Notes under the pieces: generated by a model
Told to the model about the DNA's origin: nothing
The model's database searches: none
What the model saw: only the letters and a program-made list of their open reading frames with translations
In this document: positions 56,678 to 64,000 of the stretch, one piece after another
Layout of the letters: each line of letters opens with the position of its first letter
How positions within the stretch are numbered: the first letter of the stretch is position 1
Assembly: GCF_040702995.1 (NCBI RefSeq)
Contig: NZ_CP159992.1
Coordinates: 4,899,501-4,963,500 of the forward strand
Direction of reading: 5' to 3'
Length of the DNA: 64,000 bases
From: Paenibacillus sp. AN1007
Lineage (GTDB): Bacteria; Bacillota; Bacilli; Paenibacillales; Paenibacillaceae
Made by a program: the position numbers and the translations under genes

Positions 56678-58543
56678 GTGGCATTTATTGCGTTAAACTG
56701 TCCCAATTGCAACGGAAAAATTGAATATAAGGAGGGCGAGGTATTAAAGTGTCCCTATTGTGAAACAGAGCTTTTATTGAAGCAAAATCATGTCTACTAT
56801 GTGGACCAGACCATTAATCATTACCATGGTACGCCCCCAAAAACAGCGCCGAAGCTGAACGTCTCTGTGAGACTGCTGCTCATATTGACGCTGCTCCTGA
56901 GCGGTGCCATTGGCACTTATTTATATTACAGCGTCAGCTCCACTCATCCTCAAGCAGAAGCCAATCTGCCTGTACGGAAGATGCCTGAAAGCGAGGTTCT
57001 GCTCTCCTTTTTGCGGGATATCTTTGAAAAAGGCTCTGCCCTGCCTACCGAGGAGGAATTGGCTCGTATTCGCTATCTGACCGTAGATTATTCGGATGAT
57101 CACCAGTGGCAGTTTACCTACAGCTTCTCAGATCCCTTCAGCGATGAACAGGCCAAAAAGATCACTTATACTACTCAGGACAAAAAGCTGAATACCCAGA
57201 AGATCGATCAGCGAGATTTTGAAGCGTTTACGGGACTGACAGCACTCGACTTGACGGGAACCTACGAAATTGCCCAGTCGAACCAAACCACGTTTGCCCA
57301 TATGTCCGGGTTAAAAAGCTATGGTGGTGCTTTTAACGAATCCTTCAGCTCGTTTTCGGACTACTTTGGCGATAAGTCTAAAGTTACGGAACTTTCCACC
57401 CAGCTTCGCAGCAATCAGGAATTGGCTCTGCTCCTGGAATTCCCTAATCTGAACTCGCTATCCATTACCTATGCGGATGAGTCGATAACGGACTTTTCCT
57501 TGCTGAACAAACTGCCGCTCAAATCCCTGTCGCTCACTTACATCAACGAGCTGGGATGGTTGTCGTCCATGACGGGGCTGACCTCCCTGTCCATCCATTA
57601 TAGTGAAACTGCAGACCTGCAGCCGCTGTACGCCTTAACACAGCTTCAGGAGCTTCGGCTTTCCTTTTTAACCAACGTAAAGTCCATTGACTTTGTGCAA
57701 AACATGCCTGCTTTACAAACACTGGATATTGAAAATTTAAGTTTCTCCAGTCTGGAGCGTCTGACCGGCAAGACCTCCATCACGAAACTGCGACTGGCTT
57801 CTTTAAGCAAGCTCGGCTCGGTCAAACCCATCAACAGCCTCTCCTCTCTGCGGGAATTAACGCTGTCCGGTTATTACGAGAAGCAGGAAGCTCTGACACT
57901 GCCTAAAGCAGCACGAGTGGAAATTCCGGGTGCCTTTCTCCCCGGGCTGCAGGCACCTGCCGTTACCAGCCTGACGCTTCGTGGCGGAAGTGGGGAGTTA
58001 GCATTAGCGGCTCTCCAAAAATTTCCGGAGCTGGAGCAGCTCTCCCTCTGGGAAATCAGTGAAATCACTCAACTTGGCTCTCTGGATGGTTTACCGGGTC
58101 TGCAGACCCTGAATATATACGATTCTTCACTGTACCAGGAGAGCGATGCCTTATTTCGTTTGAAGCAGGTAAAATCGCTGCTGTGCTCCGAATGCAGGTT
58201 GAACTTTAAACAAAAGGTGGGCGAAACGAACAATGCGCTTGAGCATCTAACCCTGGAGCAGCCGTATTTTAACGTAAATAATGACACTGTCTCTGAGGTT
58301 GACCAGATCATGCCCTACTTCGCCAAAATGCCTGCTTTACGGTCCTTCACGCTGCAGGACAGCAACTTGGCTTCTCTGGACTTTATGAATAACTGGCAGG
58401 CTGTCGAAGAGCTTCATCTCGAGAACAATGCCATTACCAATATAGAGCCCCTAAGCCAGCTGCCGAAGCTGCAGAAGGTATTTCTATCGGGTAATTCCGT
58501 GCAAAACAAGTCCGTGCTTGGAACGGGCGTGCAGGTGTATTGA
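56678..58543 (+). CDS. Zinc-ribbon, membrane and leucine-rich-repeat protein
   Basis: 621 residues from GTG 56678 (GGGGGAGG five bases before it; in-frame ATGs at 56627 and 56660 lie before or inside that site). An N-terminal zinc ribbon, CPNC...CPYC with Cys at 8, 11, 25 and 28, is followed by a single membrane helix (about residues 66-88). The remainder has repeated leucine-rich segments such as LTALDLTGTY, LPLKSLSLTYI and LEELHLENN. Orientation would put the ribbon inside the cell and the LRR outside. LRR proteins bind partners; the partner is unknown. Confidence 0.82.
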   Translation: MAFIALNCPNCNGKIEYKEGEVLKCPYCETELLLKQNHVYYVDQTINHYHGTPPKTAPKLNVSVRLLLILTLLLSGAIGTYLYYSVSSTHPQAEANLPVRKMPESEVLLSFLRDIFEKGSALPTEEELARIRYLTVDYSDDHQWQFTYSFSDPFSDEQAKKITYTTQDKKLNTQKIDQRDFEAFTGLTALDLTGTYEIAQSNQTTFAHMSGLKSYGGAFNESFSSFSDYFGDKSKVTELSTQLRSNQELALLLEFPNLNSLSITYADESITDFSLLNKLPLKSLSLTYINELGWLSSMTGLTSLSIHYSETADLQPLYALTQLQELRLSFLTNVKSIDFVQNMPALQTLDIENLSFSSLERLTGKTSITKLRLASLSKLGSVKPINSLSSLRELTLSGYYEKQEALTLPKAARVEIPGAFLPGLQAPAVTSLTLRGGSGELALAALQKFPELEQLSLWEISEITQLGSLDGLPGLQTLNIYDSSLYQESDALFRLKQVKSLLCSECRLNFKQKVGETNNALEHLTLEQPYFNVNNDTVSEVDQIMPYFAKMPALRSFTLQDSNLASLDFMNNWQAVEELHLENNAITNIEPLSQLPKLQKVFLSGNSVQNKSVLGTGVQVY

Positions 58544-58600
58544 TGACCGTCCGAAATGATGGAGTTTTTCAAAAAAATCCTATAATGAACGATTGATTTT

Positions 58601-58625
58601 AGAGGGGCACAAGCCCCTCTTTTTG
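58601..58625 (+). terminator. Terminator after the LRR gene
   Basis: Perfect 8-bp stem AGAGGGGC / GCCCCTCT with loop ACAA, followed by TTTTTG. Confidence 0.85.
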
Positions 58626-58703
58626 TTACGGGACAATGAACAACTGTATGATCAGCTTCGTCTGCTGCTTACTATTTCAATCAGATAAGCATCTGTTTAC
58701 TCC

Positions 58704-59042
58704 CTACTTCTTACTTTTAATCACCCAATCCCCTGCGTAAAACCACAATTCCTCCCCTTGACTCATTAACTTGACTTCCTGCCAGTCTTGGGGATCATCA
58801 CTTTCTAATGTTTCAACGATTTTGTATTCCGAAAATGCTGTCCTGGTATCCGGTAATTGGGCAAACATGTAGTCATCTGGACGATGCAGCTGCAGCGTAT
58901 CTATTTTCTTGAGCCATTGTATGGCAGTATCGATTTCCCGTTTTTTCTCCACGATCTGACTGTGGACCTCGCCCTGTGCTGCTTTAAGCTCCTGAATGAA
59001 TTGTTCGCGTTTTATTTCAAGCATTTTGATTACACTGTCCAT
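58704..59042 (-). CDS. Small cytoplasmic protein, unknown function
   Basis: 112 residues. Start at ATG 59042, with GGAGGT six bases upstream; the longer open frame (to 59171) lacks one. N-terminal half is a coiled-coil-like helix (IKREQFIQELKAAQGEVHSQ) followed by a small beta-rich part (SQGEELWFYAGDWVIKSKK). No known family. Confidence 0.65.
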   Translation of the reverse strand: MDSVIKMLEIKREQFIQELKAAQGEVHSQIVEKKREIDTAIQWLKKIDTLQLHRPDDYMFAQLPDTRTAFSEYKIVETLESDDPQDWQEVKLMSQGEELWFYAGDWVIKSKK

Positions 59043-59275
59043 GTCTACCTCCATATAAGAAACTATGAAACCTTGCAGAAAAGTTTTTACTGTCGGGTTG
59101 TTAATCGAACTAAAGCAATAATGATTATGGCACATCTGCACCGCAGTGAAAAGGTCGCTAGGGCTGTACAATATGACTACAGGTAAAAAATGAGTATAAT
59201 CGAATGTTACACTTTTTTAATACCCAGCTGTGTTAATATAACTCTATCTACTTGTGAAAAGGTGGGATTTGGCGA

Positions 59276-60253
59276 TTGGAAAGTACGTTGAGTATTGCAA
59301 AAGAAGCATTACATCATTACTCCATACCATGTAAATCGATTGACTTTATTGGACAGAGTGCAAATGTTATTTACAAAATTACGGATGTGGGTAACAACGA
59401 ATATAGTCTTCGCCTACATACATCCAAAAGTGAAACCTTTGAACGTTATTGGACTGAACAGGACGTGCTTCATTCAGAAATGGTTTGGCTCCACTCCCTG
59501 GTCTTAGATACAGATTTGACCCTGCCCTCACCTGTAAAAAATACTCAAGGAGACTTCATTACAAAGGTAAACAACATAAGCTGCACATTGGTAAGATGGG
59601 TGGAAGGTGAGCAGAAGTCATTCATTACGACATTAGAAGATGCTCAGTCCATAGGCGAAATGATAGGCAAATTACATAAACATGCTTCCCGCTGGAAAAC
59701 TCCAAACTCATTTGAGCGTCCTGTATTTGATGCATCTCGCATATCACAAGCTCTTGAGAAACTTACAGAGCAATCTCAAGCAGGCCTGCTTGATACGGAT
59801 GATACAGCACTTCTTCAGAATGCAGGTCAGCAAGTAATGAAGATGATGAACTCAATCGAGCGAACATGCAGCCATTGGGGAATGATTCACGCCGATCTGA
59901 TTCCAAGTAATATTGTGTTTCATGGCAAAGAAGCAAGGCCCATTGATTTTGGTGCTTGCGGTTTTGGTTTTTATTTATTTGATCTGGGCTGGACGTTTTC
60001 ATACATCCATCCCGCGCTCCGAGACCCTTTACTTCAATCCTATTCTACATATTACGCACTGCCAGATAACTATATCGAGCTGTTAGAAGGTTGGTTCATT
60101 GCAGGCCAGTTGGAAACTATGAATTTCTGGCTGGGTCTACCCGACTCCCGGGAATGGCTTCCCGATCACATTCGTAAATTAGCCAGCAGAGAGATTACCG
60201 CTTATCTGCAGAAGGATTCCTTTCTCTTCAATGGAACACCTTACTGGGAATAA
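59276..60253 (+). CDS. Aminoglycoside phosphotransferase/choline kinase-like protein
   Basis: 325 residues, TTG start at 59276 with AAAGGTGGG nine bases before it. Kinase-like fold of the APH superfamily: N-terminal lobe with ESTLSIAKEALHHYSIP, Brenner motif MIHADLIPSNIVFHG and metal-binding PIDFGACGFGFYLFDL. Phosphorylates a small-molecule hydroxyl; substrate not deducible, and no resistance role should be assumed. Followed by an acetyltransferase gene on the same strand. Confidence 0.85.
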   Translation: MESTLSIAKEALHHYSIPCKSIDFIGQSANVIYKITDVGNNEYSLRLHTSKSETFERYWTEQDVLHSEMVWLHSLVLDTDLTLPSPVKNTQGDFITKVNNISCTLVRWVEGEQKSFITTLEDAQSIGEMIGKLHKHASRWKTPNSFERPVFDASRISQALEKLTEQSQAGLLDTDDTALLQNAGQQVMKMMNSIERTCSHWGMIHADLIPSNIVFHGKEARPIDFGACGFGFYLFDLGWTFSYIHPALRDPLLQSYSTYYALPDNYIELLEGWFIAGQLETMNFWLGLPDSREWLPDHIRKLASREITAYLQKDSFLFNGTPYWE

Positions 60254-60362
60254 CCTTTGAACAGTATTACATTCATGTGGGAGAAAACTTTTAGAGTTGT
60301 AAACATTAGGTCCAGTTATGTTAATGTTTATAGTAATAACAGCTATAGAGAGGGAGATTGTT

Positions 60363-61286
60363 TTGAGACAATCATCAACAGAAATAATCATTCGTCATTT
60401 TCAAGATGGAGACATGCCGTTACTTGGGGAGTTATATCAATCCGTAACCCAAAAAGAAAATGCAGTATTTTGGTGGGTCGGGGAGGAAGTCAATTGGAGT
60501 AACGTTTATTGCGCATTTGAGGATGGGAAGATGATTGCCAAGGGGCAAGTGAGCATCGTTAACGTAGTACCTCCCGGACGTCCAAAAGAGAACAACCATT
60601 CCATATACCTCAATCTGAAAACCATTCCCGAAAGAGAAAATGACATTATGCTGCTCGAAAACGTCTATCAGCATCTTCTCATAAGGGCAAATCAATTAAA
60701 GGAAACCCTGTCTAAAGAATACGACACTATACTTTGTGTAGGTAACGATTCAACAGAAACAGCAAACAATACGTTTTTTATCCAAAAAGGATTCCTTCAT
60801 CTGAATAGTTTATATCGCATGAAACGGGACTTGAATGAACCAATTCCTGAGTTGACACTTCAAGAAGACTTTCAATTCTCGTATTGGAAAATGGAAACTT
60901 CTGATGAAGAAAGAGATTATCTCAATATAGAAGCTGAGATTTGGCCTGATACTCCACTTGGTATCGATCGGTTATGTGAATACAAGAATAACGACCGATG
61001 GACATCCATGGTCATACGTCAAACTGACGTTATTGTTGGTGGACTGATGGCATGGCAGGAAGCTGACCATGGTGTAATCGAGGACGTTTTTGTCCGCGAA
61101 CCCTGGAGAAAGCGCGGCCTTGCCAAGTATTTGCTTACACAAGCTCTGAGATATCTCAAAGCTAATCAGCTGCAGTATGTTACCCTCATGGTACTAACTA
61201 CAAACAAAACCGCTTTATCTGTGTATGAATCGGTAGGGTTCTGCGAAGACAAAGAGGAAATCAGATATTTTACAGAATTGAATTAA
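60363..61286 (+). CDS. Double-GNAT acetyltransferase
   Basis: 307 residues. The start is put at TTG 60363 (GAGGGAG seven bases upstream) within a longer frame. The N-terminal half is a weak GNAT-like domain. The C-terminal half is a clear one with VIEDVFVREPWRKRGLAKYL and the closing TTNKTALSVYESVGFCEDKE. Such tandem GNATs acetylate small molecules or peptides. 109 bases after the phosphotransferase gene, and ends at a terminator. Confidence 0.83.
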   Translation: MRQSSTEIIIRHFQDGDMPLLGELYQSVTQKENAVFWWVGEEVNWSNVYCAFEDGKMIAKGQVSIVNVVPPGRPKENNHSIYLNLKTIPERENDIMLLENVYQHLLIRANQLKETLSKEYDTILCVGNDSTETANNTFFIQKGFLHLNSLYRMKRDLNEPIPELTLQEDFQFSYWKMETSDEERDYLNIEAEIWPDTPLGIDRLCEYKNNDRWTSMVIRQTDVIVGGLMAWQEADHGVIEDVFVREPWRKRGLAKYLLTQALRYLKANQLQYVTLMVLTTNKTALSVYESVGFCEDKEEIRYFTELN

Positions 61287-61293
61287 GCAGCAA

Positions 61294-61315
61294 AAAGAGG
61301 GGGCAGCCCCTCTTT
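61294..61315 (+). terminator. Terminator after the double-GNAT gene
   Basis: Stem AAAGAGGGG / CCCCTCTTT. Plus-strand T-run is modest. Confidence 0.7.
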
Positions 61316-61359
61316 ACTATTTCTATTCATACATCTTCTTCTATTCATACAATTCCGAT

Positions 61360-61407
61360 TTAGTTATTCTTCCGCACCAACATCGCCACCGATTCCACAT
61401 GTGCCGT
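61360..61407 (-). pseudogene. 3' remnant of an RlmD-like RNA methyltransferase gene
   Basis: Minus strand encodes TAHVESVAMLVRKNN then a stop. TAHVES followed by a hydrophobic, basic end is typical of the last residues of class I 23S rRNA uracil methyltransferases. Nothing upstream on that strand continues the gene (a stop lies directly before). A short match, so tentative. Confidence 0.4.
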
Positions 61408-61572
61408 TCACAGCAAGGGAATGCAATTCCTCCTTTCATTTACGTACGATTTTTTTGCTTGAACATCTTACTTTCGACGGTATTTGTGAAGCCCGTTTTA
61501 TAAATGAACTTGAGTCTATGCGGTTCAGGCTGTGTGGTATCAGAAATATTTCATTCCCTCCCTTCAACGTAA

Positions 61573-61611
61573 AAAAGCCGACTGCGCTGAATCTCAGAGC
61601 AATCGGCTTTT
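61573..61611. terminator. Bidirectional hairpin terminator
   Basis: Stem AAAAGCCGA / TCGGCTTTT with a longer partly paired loop. Confidence 0.7.
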
Positions 61612-61632
61612 AAAGGATATCTATCTATATAA

Positions 61633-61666
61633 TAAAGAGAGCATCCGGCGAAGGATGCTCTCTTTA
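61633..61666. terminator. Bidirectional hairpin terminator
   Basis: Perfect 14-bp stem TAAAGAGAGCATCC / GGATGCTCTCTTTA with loop GGCGAA. Probably ends the P-loop gene (minus strand). Confidence 0.8.
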
Positions 61667-61713
61667 CTGTTCAACTGCTAAATCGCTTTATTCAGTACAA
61701 CCTGGCAAGTGAC

Positions 61714-63939
61714 TTAATATATAATATCTGAAAGAACATACTGAGTTAACTTGCGAAATGCTGAAGGCCCATCTAAATCGTCATTCTCCACACAAGTATT
61801 GAGAATATTTCTTACTATGTGCTTTCTCTCATCCGTTAGAGTAATGGATTTCATTGTCCGTAGCTCATAATTAAAACGCATATTTAGTAATTGAGCAAAT
61901 TCATATTTGTAAAATGTTACAATTATCAAATGGGCTAGATTTGTCCAATCATTTAATAAAGCCTTCAAAATATCATCATAATCATCACCAAACACAGCCT
62001 GTATTTCTTTACGATTAAATTGCTTAGCAAAGCAATTTTTCAATACAATGCTTGGATACAAGCTAGCATATCCTAACCCATCATAATACAAACTTCTGAC
62101 TCCACACTCCAGTGTATTCCATCTTAATAAAGAGTATTGCATAGGTACCATTACATCAATACTTGCTTTAAACATTGCATAGGTATTACTGAAAACAGAG
62201 TAATTATCTAGAGTACTAATAATTTGATCAATTCGAGCTTTATTCAATTTTATTAGCTCGGTTCGTTCATTTTCCCTATATATCTCCAAAATATTAGTCA
62301 ATATACGTTTTGGAGTGTATTTTTCAAACTGCTCATTAGAGTATTTAATTGATAACTTGCAGGGCTTATCACACAAATAAACTTTACTTCTCTCAAGATT
62401 ACCTAATGAAATTAATTCTTTATTCAGATATTGCTTCTCTATATAATCTTCAAAACTCGCAAGTTCTGTGTCAGATAAATCCTCTATATCAAGTCCATCC
62501 TCATCACAGTGATTCTCTAAAACAATATCTACTCTACCATAGATAACATATATCCTATTTTTGAATCCTTGATCATTCAGATCCTGTATAACATCAATAA
62601 TATAGTCATCTTTTGAATCTAACCGAGTATTATAAATAATTACATCTGGATTGCACTGCTGGATTGCAGCATGTACTCTATTATAAGCAACCTTCTTTTC
62701 CTCCCCCTTTGGAATTTGACCTTGGTTAATACCAAGCCCGTCAACAACAGTTAGTTCCTCCCCATTATTAATTTCATTATTCCGGAAGTATAACTTTGCC
62801 TTTGAGATAAGAGCATCTATTGAAAAGAAATTATTGTTCTTGCGCTGCTTTTTATCGCCAAAAACATTACTAATTAAATCCTTTGTATCTACTGCATCGA
62901 ATCTCTTTTTTATAGAAATAGTTTGACCATAATTAATACTAACATCATACTTAACTGAAAATTTATTAATAGCATCATAAACCTGATCATGTATATGCTT
63001 GGTAAGTTTTTTAAAATCCTGTGTTTCGCAAATAATATAAGCTATATCATCAATAGTAATTTTAAATACATTCTCTTTAATATCTCGAACGATATCCAGT
63101 TTTAATTGATTATCTGTGAGCTTATCTCTATATGAAATGCTCCTCGTGGAGTATTCCCTAATCCCTTTTAATAGTATTGCTTCGAGAACAATGTTCTCAT
63201 TATCAAAATCCACTAAATTTGAAATATCAAATGTTTTATCCTTATTAATTGTTAGTCTCTCACATGCAGCAGCCATTGCAATATCCCAAATTACTTCGCT
63301 ACTATCATTTGATTTAACTTCAGATTTTATAGTATCAAGAATTTCTTGTAAGGCTTCAATAACTAGTGATACTATATCCTCTTCCGCTTTATCAAATGTT
63401 TTTAATGTGAACTCAACTTCAAATTCCTCCTTATTCAGGATATCTCGATTATTAGGATTCACACAATTGTCAATCGAAAAGTTCGTGCTCTCTTTAATTG
63501 TTGTTAATTGGATGAATTTCTTAATGTAACCTCGAGGAATGATAGCATGTAAGTTACCTAGCGTCTTCCCTGCAGATGTACAACCAATATTTAATATAAC
63601 TAAAGAGTTTTTTGTTTTTCCACTAATCTTTTCAACAGTATTTGAACCAACATATTCCCTCCACTCTTCCTGATGTAATAGTTTTAAAGTGATATGTAAG
63701 GCTTTTTGTGAATATCTAGACAAATATGGTAAGTTCTCTGAGACATCTAATAATTTTATAATTTGAATGAAGCTATACTTGGCATTCATAATATCACTAA
63801 CTTGCCTAATAATTTCTTTCGCTAGAGTTATACTCATTTCATCAAAGGGAGCAATTGTTATTTTCTGTTGCTTTCCGTCTACCGTAACTGAGCATTTATG
63901 CGCACCATTATCCAAGATTAAATTAGGCTTATAACTCAC
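61714..63939 (-). CDS. AT-rich P-loop protein with GTPase-like motifs, unknown
   Basis: 741 residues from GTG 63939 (GAGGTG seven bases upstream; an ATG at 63954 is too close to its AAGGA). Walker A/G1 motif GCTSAGKT at residues 119-126. A candidate G3 DxxG is D400-G-L-G403 in VVDGLGINQG, and a candidate G4 is TRLD near 438 or GRVD near 468. The rest is rich in Ile, Asn and Lys with long helices. The spacing is much larger than in small GTPases, so a dynamin-like or novel NTPase is possible. The gene's AT-rich codon use differs sharply from neighbours, suggesting horizontal transfer. Family unrecognised. Confidence 0.65.
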   Translation of the reverse strand: MSYKPNLILDNGAHKCSVTVDGKQQKITIAPFDEMSITLAKEIIRQVSDIMNAKYSFIQIIKLLDVSENLPYLSRYSQKALHITLKLLHQEEWREYVGSNTVEKISGKTKNSLVILNIGCTSAGKTLGNLHAIIPRGYIKKFIQLTTIKESTNFSIDNCVNPNNRDILNKEEFEVEFTLKTFDKAEEDIVSLVIEALQEILDTIKSEVKSNDSSEVIWDIAMAAACERLTINKDKTFDISNLVDFDNENIVLEAILLKGIREYSTRSISYRDKLTDNQLKLDIVRDIKENVFKITIDDIAYIICETQDFKKLTKHIHDQVYDAINKFSVKYDVSINYGQTISIKKRFDAVDTKDLISNVFGDKKQRKNNNFFSIDALISKAKLYFRNNEINNGEELTVVDGLGINQGQIPKGEEKKVAYNRVHAAIQQCNPDVIIYNTRLDSKDDYIIDVIQDLNDQGFKNRIYVIYGRVDIVLENHCDEDGLDIEDLSDTELASFEDYIEKQYLNKELISLGNLERSKVYLCDKPCKLSIKYSNEQFEKYTPKRILTNILEIYRENERTELIKLNKARIDQIISTLDNYSVFSNTYAMFKASIDVMVPMQYSLLRWNTLECGVRSLYYDGLGYASLYPSIVLKNCFAKQFNRKEIQAVFGDDYDDILKALLNDWTNLAHLIIVTFYKYEFAQLLNMRFNYELRTMKSITLTDERKHIVRNILNTCVENDDLDGPSAFRKLTQYVLSDIIY

Positions 63940-64000
63940 AAGAAAACACCTCATTCCTTCATTTTAGAACGAATTTAAGAATATAATTCAATATAAATTC

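Larger units (their letters stand above)
61287..61713. other. 427-base intergenic region
   Basis: Between the acetyltransferase and P-loop protein stops. Holds three hairpin terminators and a probable rlmD-like 3' remnant (61360-61407). Possible junction of an acquired segment. Confidence 0.6.

Noticed and set aside
59276..60253. Aminoglycoside resistance gene
   Set aside because: Only the broad APH/choline-kinase fold is recognisable; no features of a specific resistance enzyme.

Overview
The window looks like chromosomal DNA of a Paenibacillus-type Firmicute. The evidence is: strong AGGAGG ribosome sites with frequent TTG/GTG starts; an SLH-anchored surface protein with bacterial Ig-like repeats; DUF2536, SF0329 and VanW family genes; a HemY/radical-SAM heme pair; and signs of lantibiotic-type loci. 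Genus assignment is an inference from gene content. I recognised no rRNA, tRNA, CRISPR array or intact transposon.

Layout. 1-5.6 kb (minus strand) is a compact biosynthetic operon for a post-translationally modified peptide (RiPP). In order it has a 38-residue precursor with a Cys-rich tail (CGCGCAFSVGAGYGSC), a radical SAM/SPASM enzyme, a PqqD-like recognition protein, a signal-peptidase-like protein whose nucleophile is Cys instead of Ser, a 7Fe-type ferredoxin, a 429-residue protein I cannot place, and an ABC exporter that runs off the left edge. 6-22.8 kb is ordinary accessory chromosome: glycosyltransferase, small secreted protein, giant HEAT-repeat protein, a two-component system divergent from a VTT membrane protein, an acetyltransferase with an Asp-Ser repeat insert, the HemY/radical-SAM pair behind an FNR-like promoter, a MetE-like enzyme, a YcaQ-type protein, an SF0329 protein and a tRNA-dihydrouridine synthase. 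23-32.4 kb holds the 1632-residue SLH protein and, on the same strand, a hybrid sensor kinase and a REC-BTAD-like regulator.

32.6-44.8 kb has a VanW protein, an alpha-toroid protein, a UbiB-type kinase, a MerR/unknown/ClpP operon behind a striking nested palindrome, a TetR/CPBP pair, a short adenine-glycosylase-like protein and a three-gene ABC-2 transporter. 45.2-54.5 kb is a five-gene operon (minus strand): an AddA-like helicase with an apparent N-terminal nuclease domain, an AddB-like partner that seems to have lost its own ATPase and nuclease motifs, a 73-residue acidic-tailed protein and two paralogous UvrD-like helicases. Its organisation is unlike housekeeping AddAB, and it is a good candidate for an uncharacterised DNA-processing or anti-phage system. 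It is followed by a decayed lantibiotic-immunity locus (55-56.5 kb), then an LRR protein, a kinase-like phosphotransferase and an acetyltransferase. The right end (61.7-63.9 kb) is a very AT-rich gene for a P-loop protein with GTPase-like motifs, beside what looks like a 3' remnant of an RNA methyltransferase gene. This suggests an acquired segment.

The two systems most worth follow-up are the RiPP cluster (precursor, radical SAM and Cys-nucleophile S26-like protein) and the AddAB-derived five-gene helicase/nuclease operon.
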